DNA from: DASQHW01 sp038238245
GTDB lineage: Bacteria; Actinomycetota; Acidimicrobiia; IMCC26256; PALSA-610
Direction: 5' to 3'
Assembly: GCA_038238245.1 (NCBI GenBank)
Contig: JBBRXX010000009.1
Location: 77,259-141,258, forward strand
Length of the DNA stretch: 64,000 nucleotides
Shown: in pieces, positions 55,373-63,850 of the stretch
Numbering within the stretch: position 1 is the stretch's first letter
How the letters are laid out: each line of letters opens with the position of its first letter
The notes under the pieces: model-generated
What the model was told of the DNA's origin: nothing
What the model saw: the letters and a program-made list of their open reading frames with translations, nothing else
Database searches by the model: none
Position numbers and translations under genes: made by a program

Positions 55373-56146
55373 ATGGACGTCGATGCCGCCCTGACGCTCG
55401 CCCTCGAGCTCGCCGATCTCGCGGACAGCATCACCACCAAGCGGTTCCGCGCGCACGATCTCCACGTCACGACCAAGCCCGACCTCACGCCGGTGAGCGA
55501 AGCCGACCATGCAGTCGAGCGGGCGATCCGCGAACAGCTGGCGGCCCATCCCGACCACGCCGTCCTCGGCGAGGAGTTCGGCCAGCACCTGCCGGACGTC
55601 GACGCCGAGTACCGCTGGATCATCGACCCGATCGACGGCACCAAGAGCTACGTGCGGGGCGTGCCGATCTGGGCGACGCTCATCGGCCTCGAGCACGCGG
55701 GCCGGATGATCGTCGGCGTCGTGTCGGCGCCCGCGCTCGGGATGCGCTGGTGGGCTGGTCGGGGCCAGGGCGCGTTCCGCGACGGCGACCGGCTCACCGT
55801 GTCATCGGTGTCGTCCCTCTCCGACGCGCAGCTGTCGTTCGCGTGGGACACCGCCGACCGCTACCACGCGGACGGAGTCGGCGAGCGCATGCTCACACTG
55901 GCGCATCGCTGCTGGCGAACGCGCGGGATCGGTGACTTCTGGCAGCACCTCCTCGTTGCCGAAGGCGCGTTCGACATCGCCATTGACCCGGTCGTGTCGC
56001 CGTGGGACATCGCCGCACTCGTGCCGATCATCGACGAAGCCGGCGGGAGGTGGAGCACGCTCGACGGTCGCGTCGACACCGACGGCGAGAGCTTCGTGTG
56101 CACCAACGGCCTGCTCCACGACGCCGTCGTCGAAGCGCTGGCATGA
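55373..56146 (+). CDS. hisN: inositol-monophosphatase family, histidinol-phosphatase-like
   Basis: 257 aa from ATG 55373, placed 6 nt after a -10 box. Metal-binding motifs of the family are complete: LGEEFG (Glu67, Glu68), IDPIDGTKSYVRG (Asp85, Asp88) and SPWDIAALVPIIDEAGG near the C-terminus. The wording IDPIDGTKSYVRGVPIWATLIGLE is that of actinobacterial HisN, which makes L-histidinol in histidine synthesis, though inositol- and fructose-phosphatases are close. The start ATGA overlap with the FGGY gene links it to a kinase, so a sugar-phosphate role is also possible. Confidence 0.82.
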   Translation: MDVDAALTLALELADLADSITTKRFRAHDLHVTTKPDLTPVSEADHAVERAIREQLAAHPDHAVLGEEFGQHLPDVDAEYRWIIDPIDGTKSYVRGVPIWATLIGLEHAGRMIVGVVSAPALGMRWWAGRGQGAFRDGDRLTVSSVSSLSDAQLSFAWDTADRYHADGVGERMLTLAHRCWRTRGIGDFWQHLLVAEGAFDIAIDPVVSPWDIAALVPIIDEAGGRWSTLDGRVDTDGESFVCTNGLLHDAVVEALA

Positions 56147-57474
56147 CCAGTCCCGCCGTCTCCGAAGTGACCGTCGGGATCGATATCGGGACGTCGTCGG
56201 TGAAGGCCGTCGCGGCCGACGCCGACGGCAATGTCGTGGCGCGGTCACGAGTTCCCCACGAATTCCACGTTCCCAGCCCCTTGCGTTTCGAGCACGACGC
56301 GGCGAAGGCGTGGCACACAGGTCCGCAGCGCGCCCTGGCCGGCCTGGGCGAGGTCGACCCTCGCGGCGTGTCAGTCGCGGCGATGGTGCCGTCGCTGACC
56401 GCCGTCGACGACGACGGGGTCCCGGTGACGCCCGGGTTGCTCTACGGCGACGAACGCGGGCGCACCGAGCGGGTGACGCCCATCGCCGAAGCGGGCGAGC
56501 TGATGGAGTTCCTGCGATGGCAGGCCGGGCAGAAACCCGACGCGCGCGGCTACTGGATGGCCCAAGCGGTCGCGAACCACGCGTTGAGCGGCCGCGCCAT
56601 CGTGTCGACGACGGTTGCCGCAACCGCGAATCCGTTGTTCGACTGGACGTCGTGGGATGCCGACCTCCTCGCGGAGTGCGGCGTGCGTGCCGACCAGATG
56701 CCCGAGATCGGCGTGTCGGGCCAGGCGCTCGCCGATGTGCGCGGCCGCGCGGGGTGTGTCCTCGAGGGCGGGACGATCGATGCGATGGCCGAGCAGATCG
56801 TGGCGGGATGCGAGGACGCGGGCGACGTGCTGGTGATCTGCGGCACGACGTTGATCGTGTGGGCCGTCATCGAGGAAGCGGCCCAGGTCTCTCGTCACTA
56901 CACGATCCCGTACACCGCGCCCGGCAAGTTCATCGTCGGCGGGCCGAGCAATGCGGGTGGGCTCTTCCTCAACTGGGTGGACCGCATGATCGGCGGCGAC
57001 GGCGCCCCCGTGGCCGACCCCGGCCGCGTGCCCGTGTGGGTGCCGTATCCCCGCGGTGAGCGCGTGCCGCTCCAGGATCCCGCGCGCCGCGCTCAGCTCG
57101 TTGATCTCGACCTCACCCACGATGCCGCGTCGGTGCGGCGCGCCGCGTTCGAAGCGTCGGCGTTCGTTGCCCGGCGCATGATGGACGCGTCGCCCGTGCG
57201 CGCGCGTCGCATCGTCGCGACCGGCGGCGGGACGCGCGTCGACGGTTGGATCGCCGCGCTTGCAGACTGCACCGGGCTGCCCGTGCACGTGTGCGCGGTA
57301 CCCGAAGGTGGTGCGCTCGGCGCCGCGTGGCTCGCCCGCCTCGCCGCCGGCCTCGAGACCTCGATGACCGACGCCGCCCGCTGGGCGCGCACCTCGCGCG
57401 TCGTCGACCCCGACCCACGATGGGCCACCGCGGTCACCGACCGCTACGCGCGCTTCTGTGAGGTCGCGGGCTGA
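56143..57474 (+). CDS. FGGY-family carbohydrate kinase
   Basis: 443 aa from ATG 56143 (ATGA overlap). The N-terminal phosphate-binding strand is VTVGIDIGTSSVKAVAADADG; the second domain has ICGTTLIVW and RRIVATGGGTRVDGWIAALADCTGLPVHV. This is an ASKHA-fold sugar kinase of the xylulokinase type, phosphorylating a polyol or ketose with ATP. No sugar transporter or isomerase is next to it, so the substrate is open. Upstream frame extension lies inside hisN. Confidence 0.85.
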   Translation: MTSPAVSEVTVGIDIGTSSVKAVAADADGNVVARSRVPHEFHVPSPLRFEHDAAKAWHTGPQRALAGLGEVDPRGVSVAAMVPSLTAVDDDGVPVTPGLLYGDERGRTERVTPIAEAGELMEFLRWQAGQKPDARGYWMAQAVANHALSGRAIVSTTVAATANPLFDWTSWDADLLAECGVRADQMPEIGVSGQALADVRGRAGCVLEGGTIDAMAEQIVAGCEDAGDVLVICGTTLIVWAVIEEAAQVSRHYTIPYTAPGKFIVGGPSNAGGLFLNWVDRMIGGDGAPVADPGRVPVWVPYPRGERVPLQDPARRAQLVDLDLTHDAASVRRAAFEASAFVARRMMDASPVRARRIVATGGGTRVDGWIAALADCTGLPVHVCAVPEGGALGAAWLARLAAGLETSMTDAARWARTSRVVDPDPRWATAVTDRYARFCEVAG

Positions 57475-57535
57475 CGAAGCGACGAGGCGCTCCCCGGGGG
57501 CGTTCCGTGCGGGGCGGCCGCGAACGCAACATTGG

Positions 57536-57541
57536 TAGCGT
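57536..57541 (+). promoter_or_regulatory. leaderless promoter -10 of the ferredoxin operon
   Basis: TAGCGT (TANNNT) lies exactly 7 nt before GTG 57549, predicting a leaderless transcript for the seven-gene operon that follows. Confidence 0.6.
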
Positions 57542-57548
57542 CCGAACC

Positions 57549-57758
57549 GTGCCGCTCGACATCCGGATCGACCGCGAACTCTGCATGGGCTCGGGCAACT
57601 GCAGCTTCTGGGCCCCCGAGGTGTTCGATCTCGGCGACGACGGCATCGCCGTCGTCCTCGACCCGGCCGCGCAGCCCGACGACAAGATCGTGCTGGCCGC
57701 GCAAGGGTGCCCGACCCAGGCCATCGCGGTGATGCGCGACGGCGAGAAGATCGTCTGA
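57549..57758 (+). CDS. 3Fe-4S type ferredoxin
   Basis: 69 aa from GTG 57549. Three cysteines Cys12, Cys18 (CMGSGNC, C-x5-C) and Cys54 (GCPTQAI) give the single 3Fe-4S (or 4Fe-4S-derived) cluster pattern of actinobacterial ferredoxins that feed P450s and some dehydrogenases. A longer frame from 57507 adds an Arg-rich stretch before the promoter-proximal GTG and is rejected. It heads the operon and may donate electrons to the P450 at 5430 or accept them from the acyl-CoA dehydrogenase. Confidence 0.9.
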   Translation: MPLDIRIDRELCMGSGNCSFWAPEVFDLGDDGIAVVLDPAAQPDDKIVLAAQGCPTQAIAVMRDGEKIV

Positions 57759-57764
57759 GCACCG

Positions 57765-59870
57765 ATGCCGATCGGAATCACCGAGGAACACGAGCACCTC
57801 CGCCAGGCCGTCCGCCGCTTCGCCGAGACGCGCATCCCCGCGTCTGCCCTGCGCGCCGCGCTCGACGCGCCCAGCGAGACACGCCCCGAGTTCTGGCGCG
57901 CGCTCGCGGAGCCGGGGTGGGTCGACATGCACGCCCACGGCGCGGGCTTCGTCGAGCAGGCGGTGGTCGTCGAGGAGCTCGGACGCGTGTGCGCGCCCGG
58001 TCCGTACGTCCCGACTGCGATCGTTGCGGCGCTGCTCCACGCCGACGGCGGCCCGGCCGCAACCGAGCTTCTCCCGGGTCTGACCGCGGGCGAGCTCACG
58101 GGTGCGGTCGCCGTCGACGGCGCGAACCTCGTCGTGGGTGGCGCAGACGCGGATGTCGTGGTGTGCGAGATCGGTGGCGCGTGGTACGCGCTCGACGCCG
58201 CCGACGTTCGCGCCGCCGAAGTACCGAGCGTCGACCTGACGCGCCGCCTCGCCCGCATCGACTTCGACCAGGCCGCGCCGGCCGCGGGCCGGCATCGCGC
58301 ATCGCTCACGTCCGACCGCGTGCGCGCGGCCGCGGCGGTGCTGTTCGGGGCCGAGGCAATCGGGCTCGCGCAATGGTGCGTCGACACGGCGGCGGACTAC
58401 GCGAAAGTACGTGTGCAGTTCGGCCGCCCCATCGGGCAGTTCCAGGGTGTGAAGCACCGCTGCGCAGAGATGCTCGCCCGCACGGAGCTCGCGCGCGCGG
58501 CGATATGGGACGCGGCGCGCGCCGCCGACGACTACGAAGACCCAGGCACGGCGATCGCGATCGCGGCCGCGGGCGCGCTTGCGTTCGACGCGGCGCTCGC
58601 GAACGCCAAGGACTGCGTGCAGACCCTCGGCGGCATCGGCTTCACGTGGGAGCACGACGCCCACATGTACCTCCGCCGGGCCATGACGCTGCACCAGGTG
58701 ACCGGCACCACCGACGACTGGCGCGTCCGCGCCGCCGAGGCGGCGAGCAGCGGCGCCCGGCGGCGGCTGGCGGTGGACCTGCCGCCCGAGGCCGAGGCGT
58801 ATCGCGACGACGTGCGCGCGTTCGTGAGGGAGATCAAGGATCTCCCGCGCGCGGAACGGCTGACACGCCTCGCGGACGCGGGCTACATCACGCCCAGCTG
58901 GCCCGCGCCATGGGGACGCGACGCCGACGCGCTCCAGCTGCTCGTCATCGAGGACGAGTTCCGCGCCGCCAAGGTGACCCGCCCGAACATCGGCGTCGGC
59001 GGATGGGCGTTGCCGAACCTCATCGTGCACGGCACCGAGGCCCAGCAGAAGCGCTGGATCCTGCCGACGCTGCGCGGCGAGATCGGATGGTGCCAGCTGT
59101 TCAGCGAGCCCGGCGCGGGCTCCGACCTGGCGTCGCTGTCGACGCGGGCGGCACGCGTCGAGGGCGGGTGGGTGCTCAACGGCCAGAAGGTGTGGACGTC
59201 GATGGCGCAGGAGGCCGATTGGGGGATCTGCCTGGCGCGCACCAATGTCGAAGCGGCCAAGCACGACGGCATCTCCTGCTTCATGGTCGACATGCGCACG
59301 CCCGGCATCGAGGTGCGTCCGCTGCGGGAACTGACCGGCCAATCGATGTTCAACGAAGTGTTCTTCGACGACGTGTTCGTGCCCGAGGATTGCCTCGTCG
59401 GGCGAGAGCACGACGGCTGGCGGTGCGCGCGCACGACGCTCGCGAATGAGCGCGTGTACATGGGTTCGAGCAACACGATCGGCGGCGGCGTCGTCGGCGT
59501 GCTCGCACTCATTGAAGCGCGCGGCCAGTCGGACGACCGGCTCGCGATGGCAACCGCGGGCGAGCTCGTCGCGACGGGCCACGCGCTGGCCGCGCTCGGG
59601 TTCCGGCTCACGCTGTTGGCGTTGCGGGGCGCGGACCCGTCCGGCTCGGAGGCGGCCGTCCGCAAGCTGCTCGGCGTCCAGCATGATCAGCATGTCCAAG
59701 AAGTCGGGATGACACTCGCCGGCCTCGACGCGATGGCGGCCGAGGGTGACGCAGCGGGGTGGGCGTCGTCGTTCCTGTTCAACCGGTGCCTCACGATCGC
59801 GGGCGGGACGAGTGACATCCAGCGGAACGTCATCGCCGAACGACTCCTCGGCCTCCCGCGAGATCCGTGA
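57765..59870 (+). CDS. fused tandem acyl-CoA dehydrogenase, FadE34-like
   Basis: 701 aa made of two acyl-CoA dehydrogenase units. Residues 1 to about 340 contain the C-terminal-type motifs KVRVQFGRPIGQFQGVKHRCAEM and TLGGIGFTWEHDAHMYL. Residues about 345-701 carry the full set: GWCQLFSEPGAGSDLASLSTRA, GWVLNGQKVWTSMAQ, RELTGQSMFNEVFFDDVFVPEDCLVG and AGGTSDIQRNVIAERLLGLPRDP. Mycobacterial FadE34, a single-chain fusion of the two subunits of heterotetrameric steroid/bile-acid acyl-CoA dehydrogenases, has this size and order. It is 6 bp from the ferredoxin. Substrate is probably a bulky CoA thioester (inference). Confidence 0.9.
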   Translation: MPIGITEEHEHLRQAVRRFAETRIPASALRAALDAPSETRPEFWRALAEPGWVDMHAHGAGFVEQAVVVEELGRVCAPGPYVPTAIVAALLHADGGPAATELLPGLTAGELTGAVAVDGANLVVGGADADVVVCEIGGAWYALDAADVRAAEVPSVDLTRRLARIDFDQAAPAAGRHRASLTSDRVRAAAAVLFGAEAIGLAQWCVDTAADYAKVRVQFGRPIGQFQGVKHRCAEMLARTELARAAIWDAARAADDYEDPGTAIAIAAAGALAFDAALANAKDCVQTLGGIGFTWEHDAHMYLRRAMTLHQVTGTTDDWRVRAAEAASSGARRRLAVDLPPEAEAYRDDVRAFVREIKDLPRAERLTRLADAGYITPSWPAPWGRDADALQLLVIEDEFRAAKVTRPNIGVGGWALPNLIVHGTEAQQKRWILPTLRGEIGWCQLFSEPGAGSDLASLSTRAARVEGGWVLNGQKVWTSMAQEADWGICLARTNVEAAKHDGISCFMVDMRTPGIEVRPLRELTGQSMFNEVFFDDVFVPEDCLVGREHDGWRCARTTLANERVYMGSSNTIGGGVVGVLALIEARGQSDDRLAMATAGELVATGHALAALGFRLTLLALRGADPSGSEAAVRKLLGVQHDQHVQEVGMTLAGLDAMAAEGDAAGWASSFLFNRCLTIAGGTSDIQRNVIAERLLGLPRDP

Positions 59871-59974
59871 TCAGGGAGACGACAGCGCAGCGACCGGAGG
59901 GGAGCGGAGCGTGGAGTCGACCCGAGATCGGGGTTTGCACGGCGGCTCCGCAAACCGATAGTCCTTCGCGTTCC

Positions 59975-60388
59975 ATGGGAACGCACACCTTCTCGTTCGA
60001 CGACGTCGCGGTCGGCGACACCGCGCCCGCGAGCGCGTACCCCCTGACGCGCACCGATCTGGTGATGTACGCGGGCGCGAGCGGAGACTTCAATCCCGTG
60101 CACCACGACGAGGTCGCGGCGCGGGCCGCGGGCCTGCCGTCCGTGTTCGGGCACGGCATGTACACGGCCGGTCTCCTCGCCACCGCCGTGACGAACTATG
60201 TCGGCGCCGGCAACCTTCGTTCGTACCGGGTGCGCTTCACCCGCCAGACCTGGCCGGGCGAGGTGCTCGAGACGCACATCACCGTGCGCGACAAGCGCGC
60301 CGGCAACGAGGTCGTGCTCGACTGCGTGGTCGTCAACGAGCACGGCGAGACGAAGATCCGAGGCGAAGCCGTGGCGGTCCTGCCGTGA
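59975..60388 (+). CDS. MaoC-like enoyl-CoA hydratase
   Basis: 137 aa from ATG 59975. Hot-dog fold with the hydratase-2 motif ASGDFNPVHHDEVAARAAG (Asp38 and His43, D-x4-H) and FGHGMYTAGLLA. It would hydrate the enoyl-CoA made by the fused dehydrogenase. The frame is open to GTG 59867, which overlaps the dehydrogenase stop as GTGA, but those 36 extra residues look non-coding, so the later ATG is preferred. Next gene overlaps by ATGA-type 4 bp (60385-60388). Confidence 0.87.
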   Translation: MGTHTFSFDDVAVGDTAPASAYPLTRTDLVMYAGASGDFNPVHHDEVAARAAGLPSVFGHGMYTAGLLATAVTNYVGAGNLRSYRVRFTRQTWPGEVLETHITVRDKRAGNEVVLDCVVVNEHGETKIRGEAVAVLP

Positions 60389-60795
60389 CGAGTGTGCGGT
60401 TCGACCTGCCCACGCCCGACTTCGAGACGCAGCCATTCTGGGACGGGTGCAAAGACGGCAAGTTCCTGATCAAGCATTGCAACGCCTGCGGCCGTGACCA
60501 TTTCTATCCCCGCCCGTTCTGTCCGACATGTTGGAGCGATGACGTCGCGTGGAAGGAAGCGTCCGGACGGGCGACCTTGTACACCTATTCGATCGTGCAC
60601 GTGAACGACCTGCCGCCGTTCGCGGAGCGCGTGCCGTACGTCGCGGCCGTCGTAGAGCTCGACGAAGGGCCGCGCGTGATGACCAACGTCGAAGGTGTCG
60701 CGTTCGAGGATCTGCGCGTCGACATGCCCCTTGTCGTCGAGTTCAAGCCGATCTCCGACGATGTCACCATCCCCGTCTTTCGCGCGGCGCCGTGA
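60385..60795 (+). CDS. DUF35 OB-fold / zinc-ribbon protein
   Basis: 136 aa. Zinc ribbon HCNACG and FCPTCW (Cys32, Cys35, Cys46, Cys49) and an OB-fold: ASGRATLYTYSIVHVNDLPPF, VPYVAAVVELDEGPRVMTNV. Such proteins partner thiolase-fold enzymes, for example Ltp2 with the DUF35 domain of ChsH2 in the steroid retro-aldol step. It is one of two in this operon, sandwiching the CMD-like gene. Confidence 0.9.
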   Translation: MTSVRFDLPTPDFETQPFWDGCKDGKFLIKHCNACGRDHFYPRPFCPTCWSDDVAWKEASGRATLYTYSIVHVNDLPPFAERVPYVAAVVELDEGPRVMTNVEGVAFEDLRVDMPLVVEFKPISDDVTIPVFRAAP

Positions 60796-61139
60796 ACGGG
60801 CACGAGCAGGATTGGAACTTCCCATTCGAAGAGCCCCTGCACGAGGTGTTCCCGCAGCTCCACGCCGCGCAGAACGCGTGGATGGCGCAGATCGACTCGC
60901 TGAAGGCGCCCGATCGCAAGACACACGAGCTCATTCGTCTCGTCGTCACGGTGGGGTTGCGCAATCCTGCGGGTGTGAAGCGTCACGCCCGCCTGGCGCG
61001 CGAAGTCGGCGCGACCTGGGAAGAGATCCTCGGTTCGATCATGCTCACCGTGCCCGGCCACGGACTGCTCCCTGCCGTCGAAGCCATGCCGCACGCGCGC
61101 CGCGGCTACGAAGAGGCGCGCGAAGCCGAACAGGAGTGA
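60792..61139 (+). CDS. carboxymuconolactone decarboxylase-like (AhpD fold) protein
   Basis: 115 aa from GTG 60792 (GTGA overlap). The helical core ELIRLVVTVGLRNPAGVKRHARLAREVGATWEEILGSIMLTVPGHGLLPAVEAMPHARRGYEEA matches the CMD/AhpD fold, but the peroxidase CxxC is absent: KRHARLA replaces the CxxCH region, keeping only His. It is therefore not an AhpD peroxidase; a decarboxylase or lactone role in the pathway is conceivable. Both ends overlap neighbours. Confidence 0.8.
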   Translation: MNGHEQDWNFPFEEPLHEVFPQLHAAQNAWMAQIDSLKAPDRKTHELIRLVVTVGLRNPAGVKRHARLAREVGATWEEILGSIMLTVPGHGLLPAVEAMPHARRGYEEAREAEQE

Positions 61140-61579
61140 ACGTGCCCGATACGACCGTGCCGTTTCGGATCCTGCCGAAGCTGGACGACAAGAATCGCGA
61201 CTTCTGGACCGGTGGCGCGCGGGGCGAGCTGCGGTTCTGGCGGTGCCAGGACTGCGGGTACTACATCCACCCGCCGCAGCCGATCTGCCCGCGGTGCCAC
61301 TCGAAGCACATGAAGACCGAGGCGGTCTCCGGGCGCGCGACGCTCGCGACGTACTCGGTGAACTATCAGTCGTGGATGCCCGGCCCGGACCTTCCATACA
61401 TCGTCGCGATCGTCGAGATCGACGAGCAGCCCGCGGTCCGGCTCACCACGAACCTCGTCAACTGCACGCCCGACGACGCGCAGATCGGCATGCCGGTGCG
61501 CGTGACATTCGAGCATCATCCCGATCCGGAGGGTGACATCTACATCCCGCTCTTCGAGCCGGACGCGGGAAAGGCCTGA
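61136..61579 (+). CDS. DUF35 OB-fold / zinc-ribbon protein
   Basis: 147 aa from GTG 61136 (GTGA overlap); GTG 61142 is the alternative. Zinc ligands Cys37, Cys40 (RCQDCG), Cys51 and Cys54 (CPRCHS), then OB-fold VSGRATLATYSVNYQSWMPG, YIVAIVEIDEQPAVRLTTNLV, VRVTFEHHPDPEGDIYIPLF. It lies directly before the thiolase-fold gene, 7 bp away, and is the likely obligate partner of that enzyme. Confidence 0.9.
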   Translation: MNVPDTTVPFRILPKLDDKNRDFWTGGARGELRFWRCQDCGYYIHPPQPICPRCHSKHMKTEAVSGRATLATYSVNYQSWMPGPDLPYIVAIVEIDEQPAVRLTTNLVNCTPDDAQIGMPVRVTFEHHPDPEGDIYIPLFEPDAGKA

Positions 61580-61586
61580 AAATTCC

Positions 61587-62798
61587 ATGGATATGGATGT
61601 GAACGACATCATCGAGCGGCGCGCGTGCATCAGCGGCGTCGGGCAATCCGAGGTGGGCCGGCGGCTGTTCCGCGACCCGTTGGAGCTCACGCTCGACGGC
61701 TGCCTCGCCGCGATCGCGCACGCGGGGTTGACGACCGAGGACATCGACGGCCTCTCGACCTATCCGGGACCGATGGCGGTCCCGGCGGGCTTCAGCGGCG
61801 CGGGCGCGTACGAGGTGATCAACGCGTTGCGGTTGAAGTGCGGCTGGTACAACAGCGGGCTCGAGACCTCGGGTCAGCTCGGCTCGGTCATCAACGCGTG
61901 CCTGGCCGTTGCGGCGGGCCTTGCGAACCATGTGTTGTGCTTCCGCTCGGTGTACGAAGGCACCGCCCAGGGCGAGAAGGGCCGCTCGTCGGTGATGCCG
62001 GGAGGCGGGGGAGGAAGCACCTTCAAGGCATCGGGCTACACGGAGCACAACCTGCCGTTCAGCGCGCCGTCGGCAGCGATCTGGATCGCGATGTTCGCCC
62101 AACGTCACTTCTACCAGTACGGCACGACGCGCGAGCAACTCGCGTGGATCGCGCTGAACGCTCGGCGCAACGCCGAGGTCAACCCGAAGGCGATCTACCG
62201 GGATCCGATGACCCTGGACGATTACATGTCCGTCCGGATGATCTCGACACCGTTCTGCCTGTACGACTGCGACGTGCCGTGTGACGGGACGACCGCAGTG
62301 ATCGTCTCGCGCCGCGACCGGGCCAAGGACATGCCGAACGCGCCATTGCGCGTCGAAGCCGTGGGGACGCGCATCGACGGCCGGCCCTCGTGGGACCAGT
62401 TCGACGACCTGTCGACGATGGCGAACCGCGCCGCCGGCAAGCAGATCTGGGAACGCACCGACCTGAAGCCGTCGGACGTGCAGATGGCACAGCTGTACGA
62501 CGGCTTCTCCTGGATCACGATGTCGTGGCTCGAGGCACTCGGGCTGTGCGGGATCGGCGAGAGCGGCCCGTTCATCGACGGCGGCCAGAACATCGCCCGC
62601 GACGGTCGCCTGCCGCTCAACACGCACGGCGGCCAGCTGTCGTCGGGACGCCTGCACGGCTACGGCTTCCTCCACGAAGGCGCGACCCAGATGTGGGGAC
62701 AGGCGGGGGAGCGTCAGATCGCGACCCCGCCCGAGATCGGGATGATCGCGGCCGGTGGTGGCAACACCTGCGGCTGCATGCTCCTGGTACGCGAGTAG
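61587..62798 (+). CDS. thiolase-fold protein, Ltp2-like aldolase candidate
   Basis: 403 aa from ATG 61587. Thiolase superfamily, SCP-x/lipid-transfer group: ACISGVGQSEVGRRLFRDPLELTLDGC, DIDGLSTYPGP, GWYNSGLETSGQLGSVINA, YDCDVPCDGTTAVIVSRR, LYDGFSWITMSWLEALGL, LNTHGGQLSSGRLHGYGFLHEGATQ. The usual nucleophile Cys of the CxSG motif is missing (ETSG instead), as in Ltp2, a steroid side-chain aldolase that uses Tyr residues and pairs with DUF35. It thus probably cleaves a C-C bond by retro-aldol chemistry rather than thiolysis. Confidence 0.85.
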   Translation: MDMDVNDIIERRACISGVGQSEVGRRLFRDPLELTLDGCLAAIAHAGLTTEDIDGLSTYPGPMAVPAGFSGAGAYEVINALRLKCGWYNSGLETSGQLGSVINACLAVAAGLANHVLCFRSVYEGTAQGEKGRSSVMPGGGGGSTFKASGYTEHNLPFSAPSAAIWIAMFAQRHFYQYGTTREQLAWIALNARRNAEVNPKAIYRDPMTLDDYMSVRMISTPFCLYDCDVPCDGTTAVIVSRRDRAKDMPNAPLRVEAVGTRIDGRPSWDQFDDLSTMANRAAGKQIWERTDLKPSDVQMAQLYDGFSWITMSWLEALGLCGIGESGPFIDGGQNIARDGRLPLNTHGGQLSSGRLHGYGFLHEGATQMWGQAGERQIATPPEIGMIAAGGGNTCGCMLLVRE

Positions 62799-62804
62799 CG
62801 CGCG

Positions 62805-63824
62805 TCAGTCGATCGCGATCGCGGCGAGCTCTTCGAGGTGGTCGGACGCGCTGCCGAGCGCGACCGACAGCGTGAGCAACCGCTTGAAGTACAAGTGGAT
62901 GTCGTGCTCCCACGTGAAGCCGATGCCACCGAACACCTGGATCGCGGTGCCGCCCACCTGGGGGAACGCGTCGGCGGCGAAGGCACGCGCGAGCGTCGCG
63001 GCGCGGTGCGCTTCCTCGGGTGGCGCGTCGTCCAGCGCCCAGCACGCGTAGTACGCGGCGGCGCGTCCGAGCTCGACCGTGCGGAGCATGTCGGCGCACA
63101 GGTGCTGCACCGCTTGGAACGCACCGATCGGCTTGTCGAATTGCACCCGCTCCTTGGCGTACTCGACGGCGAGCTCGAGGGCCCGCTGCGCCGCCCCCAC
63201 TCCGTCGACGACATGGGCAACGCCCAGTCGGTCGAGCATCCGGGCAACCTCGGTGTGGGGATCGCGGTGCGGCACGAGCCGGGCGGGGCACCGGTCGAAC
63301 ACGACGACGCCTTGCTTCCGTGAGCCGTCGATCGACGGCGATGCCTCGACGGCCCCGGCCGCGGTCTCGAACACCCGGAGGTCGCCGTCGTCGTTGCGGG
63401 CGGTCACGACGAACACGTCGGCGGCGGTGGCGTCCGCGACGTGCACCTTCGTGCCGTCGAGGCTCCACGCGTCCACGTCTCGAGTCGCGCGCGTTTGCGG
63501 GCGCGCCCACTCGTAGCGCGTGGCGGTCTCGTAGATCGCGACCGTCCCGATGCCGGAAAGGTTCGGGAGCAGGGAGCGCGCGCCGATCACCGAGGATGCG
63601 TACGGTGCCGGGGACACCGCGCGGCCCAGCTCCTCGAGGACGATCGCGGCGTCGACCATGTCGAGATCGAGGACACCGAGATCGGCGAGACCGTCCCAGA
63701 CCGAGCGGTCGAAGGCGTCGGCGTCGTACACCGCGCGCACCGCGCTGATAGGGGAGTTGTCGGCGAGGAACGCGCGCACGGAGGTGCGCAACATCTCCTG
63801 CTCTTCGGAGAACTCGAAGTCCAT
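62805..63824 (-). CDS. acyl-CoA dehydrogenase family protein
   Basis: 339 aa, short for the family (usually about 380). N-terminal MDFEFSEEQEMLRTSVRAFLADN, middle region lacking the SEPGxGSD flavin motif, and C-terminal motifs KERVQFDKPIGAFQAVQHLCADM and VFGGIGFTWEHDIHLYFKRL. This composition matches one subunit of ChsE-type heterotetrameric steroid-CoA dehydrogenases, where one chain lacks part of the FAD site, and resembles the N-terminal half of the fused protein at 57765. TAGTTT sits 9 nt before ATG 63824. It converges on the Ltp2-like gene with a 6-bp gap. Confidence 0.87.
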   Translation of the reverse strand: MDFEFSEEQEMLRTSVRAFLADNSPISAVRAVYDADAFDRSVWDGLADLGVLDLDMVDAAIVLEELGRAVSPAPYASSVIGARSLLPNLSGIGTVAIYETATRYEWARPQTRATRDVDAWSLDGTKVHVADATAADVFVVTARNDDGDLRVFETAAGAVEASPSIDGSRKQGVVVFDRCPARLVPHRDPHTEVARMLDRLGVAHVVDGVGAAQRALELAVEYAKERVQFDKPIGAFQAVQHLCADMLRTVELGRAAAYYACWALDDAPPEEAHRAATLARAFAADAFPQVGGTAIQVFGGIGFTWEHDIHLYFKRLLTLSVALGSASDHLEELAAIAID

Positions 63825-63833
63825 CGGCGCCGG

Positions 63834-63839
63834 AAACTA
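63834..63839 (-). promoter_or_regulatory. near-leaderless -10 of acyl-CoA dehydrogenase gene
   Basis: TAGTTT on the minus strand, 9 nt before ATG 63824; the tandem-repeat block starts 12 bp further upstream. Confidence 0.45.
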
Positions 63840-63850
63840 CCCTCAAACCC

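Noticed and set aside
52248..55394. 1048-codon open frame on the plus strand
   Set aside because: Antisense to gdh, which has full motif support; high GC third positions leave the opposite strand free of stops. Composition is Arg/Val/Asp-rich with no domain pattern.
57444..59699. 751-codon open frame on the minus strand
   Set aside because: Antisense to the ferredoxin and fused acyl-CoA dehydrogenase; no recognisable motifs.
59867..59974. N-terminal extension of the MaoC protein from GTG 59867
   Set aside because: The GTGA overlap is tempting, but the 36 residues are low-complexity and unlike the hot-dog fold start; ATG 59975 begins the conserved domain.
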